Shown: positions 1 through 6,400 of the stretch, piece by piece
How the letters are laid out: the number at the start of each line of letters is the position of its first letter
How positions within the stretch are numbered: position 1 is the stretch's first letter
DNA from: a virus
Length of the DNA stretch: 21,738 nt
IMG/VR virus record: IMGVR_UViG_3300007514_000075
Span: 1 to 21,738 of that record
Reading direction: 5' to 3' (one strand)
Position numbers and translations under genes: made by a program
Notes under the pieces: generated by a model
Database searches by the model: none
The model's input: the letters and a program-made list of their open reading frames with translations, nothing else
What the model was told of the DNA's origin: nothing

Positions 1-53
1 CTCAAAAGCCAACACTGAGGCGATGACCTCAAAAGCCAACACTGAGGCGATGA
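1..53. repeat. 27-base tandem direct repeat, two copies
   Basis: Bases 1-26 recur exactly at 28-53, a period of 27 bases (nine codons). The first copy touches the window edge, so more copies may lie upstream. In frame 2 the unit reads SKANTEAMT without a stop; the other two forward frames carry a TGA in each copy. The repeat runs directly into the start-associated element before the first complete gene. Two adjacent copies without spacers do not make a CRISPR. Confidence 0.85.
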
Positions 54-79
54 GCAAGCCAACAACCTTTAACGAATAG
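2..79 (+). CDS. Possible 3' end of an upstream phage gene (partial)
   Basis: Frame 2 is open from the window edge to TAG at 77-79 and reads as two SKANTEAM units followed by SKPTTFNE. Only the last 25 codons are visible, so no function can be given. It is the only forward frame without a stop across the tandem repeat, which is the sole support for it being coding. The last codons would overlap the repeated start-associated element, as the ends of two other genes here do. Equally, the upstream gene may end off the window and this may be non-coding. Confidence 0.3.
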   Translation, partial: SKANTEAMTSKANTEAMSKPTTFNE

Positions 80-87
80 AGAACAAC
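52..87 (+). promoter_or_regulatory. Start-associated repeat element, copy 1 (type A)
   Basis: It begins GAGCAAGCCAACAA and continues TTTAACGAATAGAGAACA, ending directly at the ATG at 88. It is near-identical to the element before the gene at 2740 and shares its second half with those before 1357 and 1871. The GAGAAC part sits where a Shine-Dalgarno sequence would be. The long conserved upstream half is more than a ribosome-binding site needs. Confidence 0.75.
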
Positions 88-393
88 ATGAAAACCTACT
101 TATGCGAAGAAGAAGGAACGCAGTTCACCGTAAACGCTGCCGACATGGGCGATGCCCGCGAAGCGGCGGGCCTGTACGGCGGGAGCGTCATCAAGGAATT
201 GCAGCCGGAAAGTGAGGCCAACCTAATCGCCGCCGCGCCGGAGCTACTTAACGCGCTGGAAGCCCTGAAGGAATGGGGTTGCACCTACACCAGCCCCAGC
301 GTGGCCGTCACAATCGAGCCGGAGAACTCGCCGCACGATTTACTGGTGGCAGCGGTGGAAGCAATCAACAAAGCGAAGGGAGGCCAGCAATGA
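88..393 (+). CDS. Small phage protein with NLIAAAPELLxALE motif
   Basis: A 101-residue protein with no membrane segment or signal peptide. Residues 45-58 (NLIAAAPELLNALE) and the C-terminal AINKAKG are the signature of a very common, uncharacterised family of small phage and prophage proteins; their role is not established. The middle (residues 64-85) looks like a variable loop. The ATG at 88 follows start-associated element copy 1, whose GAGAAC lies at ribosome-binding distance. Its stop codon overlaps the next start as ATGA at 390-393, so translation is probably coupled. It is real by family resemblance and context, but its function is unknown. Confidence 0.8.
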   Translation: MKTYLCEEEGTQFTVNAADMGDAREAAGLYGGSVIKELQPESEANLIAAAPELLNALEALKEWGCTYTSPSVAVTIEPENSPHDLLVAAVEAINKAKGGQQ

Positions 394-776
394 GTTACAG
401 AAATTCACAAACGGGACAAGGCTGGGAATTGGATTGGCTGTGCAGTGACCCCTATGCCTACGCCGAGAAAGTGACGCTGAACGGCGTGGAGAGATGGGAA
501 ATAATACGCACTGCCGCCCACACGCTGGACGGGTTGAGGGGGTTGGTTGAGCTATGGAAAAACAACGGGCGCAGGGGCGCAGTTATTTATGACGGGCACG
601 CCTGTGGGTTTCCAGTCAATTGGATTCCTGAAGCCTTGGCGGGGGATGCAAAGCGCGCACCCGACAATAGCATGGGAGCGTGCTACGGGCCGAGCCGGTT
701 GGCGTTCGATCACAGCGAGGACAATCCCTTTTTCGGGTTCGATCACGACAACAGAAAGAAAGGAGTTAACCAATGA
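390..776 (+). CDS. Hypothetical phage protein, 128 aa
   Basis: I chose the ATG at 390 because a strong GGGAGG lies seven bases upstream and the start overlaps the previous stop (ATGA). A longer in-frame reading from 273 would run inside the previous gene. The 128-residue protein begins MSYRNSQTGQGWELDW and has several aromatic patches (DPYAYAEKV, residues 21-29; FDHSEDNPFFGFDHDN near the C-terminus). No membrane segment, signal peptide or recognisable catalytic motif is visible. It overlaps the wall-hydrolase gene by four bases (773-776), so the three genes 88-1333 form a coupled unit. I do not recognise the family. Confidence 0.75.
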   Translation: MSYRNSQTGQGWELDWLCSDPYAYAEKVTLNGVERWEIIRTAAHTLDGLRGLVELWKNNGRRGAVIYDGHACGFPVNWIPEALAGDAKRAPDNSMGACYGPSRLAFDHSEDNPFFGFDHDNRKKGVNQ

Positions 777-1333
777 ACTCTGACACACTCCAATACTATC
801 AAGCCACGGCTTCAGAGCCGCGATCACCTCAACAAATAACAGTGATTAGAATGCTACTCGAAAAACATTACGGCCTCGCCGCTGCCCTAGCCTTTGCCGC
901 TGCGGCAATCTCTGCCGCTGCTGCCGCCCCTGCCCCGCCTAAAAATGGCCCTGAACGCGACCTCGTAGCCGCAACGCTGGTTCTGGAGGCCGGAGGTGAG
1001 GGCCGCGCCGGTATGGCCGCAGTGTGGCAGACGATTTGGAACCGATGCCATCGGCGGCAGTGGCATAGCCAACCCTACAAAGTGGTGGCCCAGCCATTGC
1101 AATTCAGCAGCCTAAACGGGCGCAGCCATGCGGCCAGCATTGCCAAGGCAAAGCGGCATCCAGCGTGGCGCGTGGCCTACGGGCTGGTAGGTGCGCCGCC
1201 GACCAGCACGAACGCCAATGGTGCGGATCATTTCCACGCCACCAATATGCGCCGACTGCCCTACTGGGCCAAGGGGCAGCGGCCAGTGGCCCGCATTGGC
1301 GGCCATATTTTTTACAAACTGAGCAACCGATAA
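773..1333 (+). CDS. SleB-type cell wall hydrolase (endolysin candidate) with Sec-type signal
   Basis: A 186-residue protein whose residues 63-182 match the SleB/Hydrolase_2 family of peptidoglycan-cleaving lytic transglycosylases and amidases. Visible signature blocks are LVLEAGGEGRAGMAAV (69-84, with the family's acidic residues E72 and E76), QFSS (110-113), ADHFHA (151-156), LPYWA and GGHIFYK near the end. Residues 35-52 form an Ala-rich hydrophobic stretch followed by APAPP, typical of a Sec signal or signal-anchor. The start at 773 has AGGAG at good spacing and overlaps the previous stop. An in-frame ATG at 851 would put the signal at the very N-terminus but lacks a good ribosome-binding site. 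The likely role is host lysis by a Sec-exported endolysin; no holin is seen nearby. The last codons (LSNR, stop) belong to repeat element copy 2. Confidence 0.85.
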   Translation: MNSDTLQYYQATASEPRSPQQITVIRMLLEKHYGLAAALAFAAAAISAAAAAPAPPKNGPERDLVAATLVLEAGGEGRAGMAAVWQTIWNRCHRRQWHSQPYKVVAQPLQFSSLNGRSHAASIAKAKRHPAWRVAYGLVGAPPTSTNANGADHFHATNMRRLPYWAKGQRPVARIGGHIFYKLSNR

Positions 1334-1356
1334 ACATTTAACGAATAAGGAACAAT
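1317..1356 (+). promoter_or_regulatory. Start-associated repeat element, copy 2 (type B)
   Basis: Forty bases ending directly at the ATG at 1357. It matches copy 3 (1831-1870) at 36 of 40 positions. Core parts are AACTGAGCAACCGATAA and TTTAACGAATAAGGAACA. The first half encodes the last residues and TAA stop of the wall hydrolase; the AAGGAA supplies the ribosome-binding site of the next gene. Confidence 0.8.
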
Positions 1357-1830
1357 ATGGGATACGACGTTAACATGATAGTGGGAGAGGCCAGCGATGA
1401 CGGTGGCATCTTTGAAGTGGCCACCTTGGACATGAAGAAGATAGGGAGCGGCCCCCTAATGAGTAGGTTGATGGGCCATGACTACGACCATCCTGATTAC
1501 TGGCTGTATTCAAATCACAATGGATATAAATTCAACAAGGCATTGGCTAAGTCAACAGAAACCACACTGTACTTTAGTGGAGAACGGAAGCCCGACAAGA
1601 TTGATGAGTTTGTAAATGACTGCTGGGATGACGAGATCAGAGAAGATCGGTACGGCGCAAAGCTAAAGGCTGTGCCTATTGGTGAAGTCATATCATTGCT
1701 TCACGAAGAACTCGCACTCCAGCGTGAATACCCATACCGAAGATTTAAGATGGCACTAGCGATACTTGAGGCCGCGAAAAGCGGATGGGGAGATAATAAA
1801 AACTTAGTCGTGGTGTTTTATGGCGATTGA
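1357..1830 (+). CDS. Hypothetical phage protein, 157 aa, flanked by direct repeats
   Basis: A 157-residue soluble protein beginning MGYDVNMIVGEASDDGG, with no signal peptide, membrane segment or known catalytic motif. It is rich in acidic residues and in Trp and Tyr (DYDHPDYWLYSNHNGY in the first third; FVNDCWDDEIREDRYG mid-way) and ends in a hydrophobic VVVFYGD. The start is set by AAGGAAC in repeat copy 2. By eye it is more AT-rich than the genes before it. It is bracketed by two 40-base near-identical elements, and the downstream copy lies after its own stop, as expected if this gene arrived as a cassette. The function is unknown; accessory or host-takeover roles are guesses. Confidence 0.75.
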   Translation: MGYDVNMIVGEASDDGGIFEVATLDMKKIGSGPLMSRLMGHDYDHPDYWLYSNHNGYKFNKALAKSTETTLYFSGERKPDKIDEFVNDCWDDEIREDRYGAKLKAVPIGEVISLLHEELALQREYPYRRFKMALAILEAAKSGWGDNKNLVVVFYGD

Positions 1831-1870
1831 AACTGAGCAACCGATAACCCTTTAACGAATAAGGAACAGC
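1831..1870 (+). promoter_or_regulatory. Start-associated repeat element, copy 3 (type B)
   Basis: Forty bases, 36 identical to copy 2, placed directly after the TGA of the previous gene and ending at the ATG at 1871. The part that encodes the hydrolase C-terminus in copy 2 is kept here although it is not translated as part of any gene. This suggests duplication of the whole element or a cassette insertion. AAGGAAC acts as ribosome-binding site. Confidence 0.8.
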
Positions 1871-2125
1871 ATGACTAAACTAACCAACGAAGTAGTCCGC
1901 GAGACGGGCACGACTATCAAGGACAGTAAGGGCCACGCCCGCACCTTGACCGTCACGCTTGAGCCTAACGAAAACGGCGACCGAATAATCCTACGCCCCA
2001 AGGGATGCAGCATTGACACATTCGCCGTTTCATTAGAGGACATTTGGAAGCTCGCCAATGCACCTCTAAACATTTGCAATGATTGCAACAACGAACTGGA
2101 CAAACGAACGAAGGAGGAAAGGTAA
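1871..2125 (+). CDS. Hypothetical phage protein, 84 aa
   Basis: An 84-residue protein starting at the ATG right after element copy 3. Residues 10-55 read as alternating beta strands (TLTVTLEPN, GDRIILRPKG, DTFAVSLEDIWKLA). This is a pattern seen in many short phage proteins with an R-x-K-G turn followed by a short helix, none with a known role. The C-terminal part has a CNDC cysteine pair (a possible metal site, though only two Cys are present) and a highly charged tail, DKRTKEER. No membrane segment is seen. Weak resemblance only; the function is unknown. Confidence 0.7.
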   Translation: MTKLTNEVVRETGTTIKDSKGHARTLTVTLEPNENGDRIILRPKGCSIDTFAVSLEDIWKLANAPLNICNDCNNELDKRTKEER

Positions 2126-2145
2126 AATAGAAGGGACTAGCCAAA

Positions 2146-2181
2146 ATGGAAACTGAAACAACTGGAGGAAAAGTAAGATGA
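2146..2181 (+). CDS. Possible 11-residue leader minigene
   Basis: ATG at 2146 opens METETTGGKVR and stops at TGA 2179-2181, overlapping the ATG of the next gene by the same ATGA arrangement used elsewhere in this operon. A weak AAGGGA lies about ten bases upstream. It could couple translation to the next gene or be chance: the next gene has its own GGAGG inside this stretch, and an ORF this short is expected often by chance. Confidence 0.2.
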   Translation: METETTGGKVR

Positions 2182-2465
2182 TTATTTATTCCGTTAAATG
2201 GGACGACGACTACGAAGGGCAAGAGGAGTTTTTCAAAACGAAAAAGGAGGCGATTACGTTCGCCGAATCTTATCCTTGGGATGGCGAGGAATACCCCATG
2301 AGAATCACAAGGGTTGAGATACCGCGACCCGGCGTTGAGTTGCTTTTCACTGTCATTAAGTCTCAGGGCGGCGGCTATGTTCTGTCGCAAAAAAACATCT
2401 GGAAGAATGAGGCCCAAAAGAAACAGGACAAAATGGTTGCAAAACTCGGCTGGGATATTGAATAG
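2178..2465 (+). CDS. Hypothetical phage protein, 95 aa
   Basis: A 95-residue protein beginning MIIYSVKWDDDYEGQ. The ATG at 2178 follows a good GGAGG. The N-terminal part (residues 1-50) suggests a small alpha/beta fold: strand IIYSVKW, helix KTKKEAITFAESY, strand MRITRVEI. The middle reads ELLFTVIKSQGGGYVLSQ and the C-terminus is basic and helical. No catalytic motif, signal peptide or membrane segment is visible. It sits 52 bases after the previous gene and 12 bases before the next. Family not recognised. Confidence 0.7.
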   Translation: MIIYSVKWDDDYEGQEEFFKTKKEAITFAESYPWDGEEYPMRITRVEIPRPGVELLFTVIKSQGGGYVLSQKNIWKNEAQKKQDKMVAKLGWDIE

Positions 2466-2477
2466 AAAGGAATAACA

Positions 2478-2723
2478 ATGCACCCTAACCAACCCCCACA
2501 ATTCATCACGCTAACCCCGTGGGATAAAGACATCGACCCGCACCCGCATCACATTAACGTGCAATGGATCAAGCAATACTGGAAAGACGCCGAAGGGCGC
2601 GGGACATGGCTTCACCTGCTCGGCAACGGGCGCAGCCATAAGCTAATCATAAACGCCGAAGAACTTTACACTGAGTCAGTTGATGAAGTGAAAGAAAAGA
2701 TTGAGCAAGCCAACAAAGTTTAA
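2478..2723 (+). CDS. Small FlbD-like phage protein, 81 aa
   Basis: An 81-residue protein with AAAGGAA a few bases before its ATG. Its layout resembles the FlbD-like (flagellar/swarming motility) family that is also common in phages: strand FITLTPW, HHINVQWIKQYW (matching the 'INxxxIxxI' segment), TWLHLLGNGRSHKLII (the 'ITLxxGKxxxV' hairpin), then ESVDEVKEKIEQA (the C-terminal 'ESxxEVxxKI' helix). In phages the family has no settled role and no link to flagella should be read from it. Its last residues EQANKV and TAA are encoded by element copy 4. The similarity is weak and read by eye. Confidence 0.65.
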   Translation: MHPNQPPQFITLTPWDKDIDPHPHHINVQWIKQYWKDAEGRGTWLHLLGNGRSHKLIINAEELYTESVDEVKEKIEQANKV

Positions 2724-2739
2724 CGAATAGGGAACAGTT
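2703..2739 (+). promoter_or_regulatory. Start-associated repeat element, copy 4 (type A)
   Basis: GAGCAAGCCAACAA plus TTTAACGAATAGGGAACA, ending at the ATG at 2740. The first half matches copy 1 almost exactly and here encodes the end of the previous gene (EQANKV, stop). The spacing to the ATG is one base longer than in the other copies. Confidence 0.75.
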
Positions 2740-3021
2740 ATGAACGAAACAACCAAAGCAGAACTAACCAAGCGTATCGGAGCCAGTCAAGAGGGCGGGG
2801 AAAAGGGATTCACACGGCCACTCACCGTCCTGCTGGACAAGGATGATTTCCTGTCCCTGTTCCTGCGAGATGCCATCGAGAGAGCAGACGAGCCTTACGA
2901 TGTGTACCACTCAATCCAGTACGCGCTAGGCCAGCTTAACTACGCTGCGTTTGCGGCATCAAAGTACGGTGACGAGCTTGAAGCGGAAGAAACGCAGCGT
3001 GAACAGGAGGCAATGAAATGA
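2740..3021 (+). CDS. Hypothetical phage protein, 93 aa
   Basis: A 93-residue acidic, mostly helical protein. The visible middle (residues 27-62) reads PLTVLLDKDDFLSLFLRDAI, then DEPYDVYHSIQYALGQ, and the C-terminus is a charged helix EAEETQREQEAMK. No signal peptide, membrane span or catalytic motif. The ATG follows repeat element copy 4 (GGGAAC as ribosome-binding site), and its stop overlaps the next start (ATGA at 3018-3021), so the two are translationally coupled. Not recognised. Confidence 0.7.
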   Translation: MNETTKAELTKRIGASQEGGEKGFTRPLTVLLDKDDFLSLFLRDAIERADEPYDVYHSIQYALGQLNYAAFAASKYGDELEAEETQREQEAMK

Positions 3022-3404
3022 GCCTAAAATATTTGAAAGACCACCTACACGACAGCAATCGGGAGACATTCCTGTTCATTGCGGGAAAGCTCGCGGCCTT
3101 TGATGGGCTATGGGATGGCATTGGCGCAACCAACCAGCAGCAAGCCAAGGATTATGACCCCGACAAGGCGCAGCAAATCTATGTCGAGGCTATGGGCACG
3201 GAGAATGATGAATGGGTTTTCTTCTGCAACGCAGATGAATCCGTCGAAGTCTCCTACCTGTTCAAGATGGGCGATGATGACGAGCGGTATCGAGAGGACT
3301 ACACCATGAGCTTGGATGACCTACTGAAATGGGCCAAGACACAGCCACCGAAGCCGCATGAATACGCCAAGTTTGTGCCGCCTGTTGATCCTGAAAACAA
3401 CTAA
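3018..3404 (+). CDS. Hypothetical phage protein, 128 aa, last gene of the + strand run
   Basis: A 128-residue acidic protein beginning MSLKYLKDHLHDSNRETFLF. AGGAGG lies nine bases before its ATG, the strongest ribosome-binding site in this part. Two strand-like stretches (EWVFFCNADESVEVSYLF, residues 65-82) sit between helical parts, and MSLDDLLKWAKTQ precedes a Pro-rich tail, PPKPHEYAKFVPPVDP. No known motif is visible. It ends one base before the stop codon of the convergent giant gene and 15 bases before a strong terminator hairpin, so it closes the rightward unit. Function unknown. Confidence 0.7.
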   Translation: MSLKYLKDHLHDSNRETFLFIAGKLAAFDGLWDGIGATNQQQAKDYDPDKAQQIYVEAMGTENDEWVFFCNADESVEVSYLFKMGDDDERYREDYTMSLDDLLKWAKTQPPKPHEYAKFVPPVDPENN

Positions 3405-3405
3405 T

Positions 3406-6400
3406 CTAAAATAACCCCAACCTACGGGCCGTAAGCTCGTAGGTTTTTTGTGTGCGCTCAATGCGCTCAACACTGCTGGGCACACGCTGCTTTGCCCAGC
3501 GCATGAACTTGCGCCTTAACTCTGGCTTCGTCACCATCCCGATGCGGATCGGGTGACGCATCCGCACACTGCTGCGGATGGCAGTCAATTCCATGCCGTC
3601 ATCCAGCAAACTCTGCTTAATCTCCCGCGCCTCGGCAATGTCACCAGTCAGTAAAGCTTCTTCAAGCTGCTTCTTTTGTTCCGTAAACTCATCCTTGGCA
3701 AAGCTGCCGCCGCTGCCTTCAACATCAAGGTCGTGTTCCTCGCCAAAGCGGCGGGCCAGTGTCCGCACAAAGTTGCGGTCGCGTGTGGCGGCATGAACCG
3801 GCACAAGGTCAGGCATAACGCGGCGCGTCATGCCCTTGCTAAATCCGTAAAGCTGATTGACCGGCGGCAGGGTGTTAATCCATTTGCCAAGCTCACGCAC
3901 CGCTGCGTCTCCGTTTAATCCCTGTTGTGCGATGCTGGTCACAGTGTCGCGCAATTGTTTCAGCAGATTCACGGCGGGCGGGGCCAACGGATCGCGCCAG
4001 CGTGGCCCACGATCCGTTAACTCGTAAGCCATTGTGCCGTAGTCGCCGAGCAAGCCCAGTCCGCCACTCATCACCATATCTTTCCATACCCGATCCACAA
4101 TGAGCGCAGCCTTGGTGTCATCGGCGTTGGCGATCTCTTCATTCAGTGCCTCGCGCCGCTCCTTATCCGTCAACCATTCGCGGAGCAGGGAAAGCAACTC
4201 GCCGGTCAATGCTGCCGCTGCTGCGAAGCGCAGCACAGGGGCAAAGTCGCGCACCCGTTCCCCGCCCACTTTCGTGCCGTGCGTGGCGGGAAGGATCACG
4301 TTCTTTAACAGGTCGCGTCCGCGTTGGAATGTCCAGCGTTGGAACTGGAAGAAAATCTTTGTCGTGCTATCCGGTGAGGCAAGGAACAGTGGGTGTTGGG
4401 TGATGCTGTAAGTGTATTGCTTTTCGGCCACCGCTTTGCGGGCGAAATCTTCCTCGGCCTTCACATCCCCAGCCAACAACCCAGCCACGGCGTCACCCTT
4501 AATGCCCAGCCGTTTCAATGCTGCCACGCGCTGCTTGAATCGGCGTCCCTCCGGGTTGTTGCGGCTCAAGGATTGCGTGGTACGCAGCCAATGCACACTG
4601 GCAACCAGTGTGGTGACGCGGGCGAGGCTGTCCATGCTTCGCTTGAAGGCCAACGCCTTGTTGGTTCCCTCCAATAACAACTTATCAGTGGCGTTAGGAT
4701 CATTGATTCGCTCGTCCAGCAGCATTGCTTCAACGAAATCTTCGCGCACTGCGCCCAGCCTTAATGCCGCCTCAATATCTGGAGAGCTTTCAAAGTTCTG
4801 GAACTGATACCACTTGAAATCGCCGTCCTTAATCCGCAACAGGTTGCGCCCTGCCGCCTTGGTGTGCCCGCCAAAGGTTTGCCACATGGCGCGGGCCGTG
4901 TTCAGTGCGCCAAAGGTTTCCGCACTCAAGGCCACGCCACTGGCCACATCGCGGATGGCAGTAAATGGGCCACTCAGGAATCCGCCCGTAGTAAAAGTCT
5001 GCAATCGTTGGTAAAATTTATTATTACCCTTGGGCCGAATGCGATACACCGCACCGCGCACCAGCTTTATGAAATCCCGTGTCTCTTGATCGCTGCGCTT
5101 GGACGCCTTCAACGCAGTATCAAAGGCATCGTTGCTGGTGTTGGTGCTTTGGCCGAACGCATGAATCTGTGCCGCCCGATCAGCGAAACGGTTCACAAAA
5201 TTAAAGTAGGTGTCAGGGCTGGTGGAATAGAACTCAGCGGGGAGCCTCATGCCACGCGCCATTTCGGCATTGGCAAGGAATGAAGCCCCGGCCATCTCGC
5301 CCTCGTGCTGCATATCCAGCAGCATCTTTTCCGCCTCTTTCGCATCCAGTGCGTAGCCGCCATCCACCAGTGCGCCCTGCAACTTGGCGTACAACTCAGG
5401 AAACTTGGCCGGATTATTGATAGCGTCAACCACTTCATCACTGAACACGCGAGGGAAATGTTTGCGGCCCAAGTTCACCATCCTGCGCCACGCGCCATTG
5501 GGTAGCTGAACCTTGATGCCGAGGCTGTCCGCCATTGCACCCGTCTGCTCAGAGGTATCGCCCATGATCCGCACCAAGTCCGTTGCGGTATCGCTTAACT
5601 CTGCAAGTACAGCGTTAGCCCTAGACTCCGCATCCCGCTGCTCTTGAGCCACGCGCTGATCCAGTTCACGCTTGAGCCTTTGCACCTTGGCGTCAGCATC
5701 CGCCACCGCCTGTTGCCGTGCCTCTAGTTCAGTCGGATCAAGGGCGTCCCGTTGGGCGGCGTCACTCTCATCCCGCTTCCGCCGCGCCTTGTCCCGATCC
5801 CGTTTGGCCTCTTCCAACTTGCGGCGCAGCGTGTTCGACTCCAAGCTGCCGCCGTAATCTTCCCGCACTGCAAAGTATTCCAACGCCTCCCGATGCGCTT
5901 CCACAATCTGCTCTCGGCTCAAAGGCTTGGCCCATTGCCGCATCGTCTCCAGCAACTTACCGCTGAACTCGCCGCGCTTGGCCTCGTACAATTCGATACG
6001 ATCAGCCAGACCGCCTAGCCCCACACGGCGCAGCTTGTCCGTCCCGCTCCACTCACCGCGCATCAATGCCTTGAACTTCTCCCAAACGGGCACGTTAATG
6101 TCTGGCGGGATTGCCTCTTCGCCATCCTTCAAACCCAACACCATCTGTTCCTGCTCGGAAGTTGGGTCAGTGTCCGTCTCGAAGTCTGAATCCGGGGCAG
6201 GGGCGGCGTCACCTTCCACCTCACTCTCTCCCTCTGCGAATGCTCTCAGCCGGTCATTCTTTTGGCTGAGTAAAAGTCGAATGTCAGTGTCGATGAACGC
6301 AAGGCTGTCGTTCTCGCGGCGCAAAACATTTTCTTCATGCGCGTCACCGATTAAGAACCCGCCATCCTCAAACACGAACCCACCCTCAACGCTGTCCCAC

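Noticed and set aside
1-53. Possible CRISPR-like repeat at the left edge
   Set aside because: Only two copies, directly adjacent with no spacer, and readable as an in-frame coding repeat.
273-389. Longer N-terminus for the 128-residue gene
   Set aside because: It would lie inside the preceding gene in another frame; the ATG at 390 has GGGAGG and the ATGA overlap.
1317-1870. Insertion sequence or transposon around the 157-residue gene
   Set aside because: The flanking repeats are direct, not inverted, also occur singly elsewhere, and the gene has no transposase features.
3419-3450. Two-way terminator
   Set aside because: On the - strand the hairpin is followed by GGGGTTATTTT rather than a T-run, so leftward termination is not supported.
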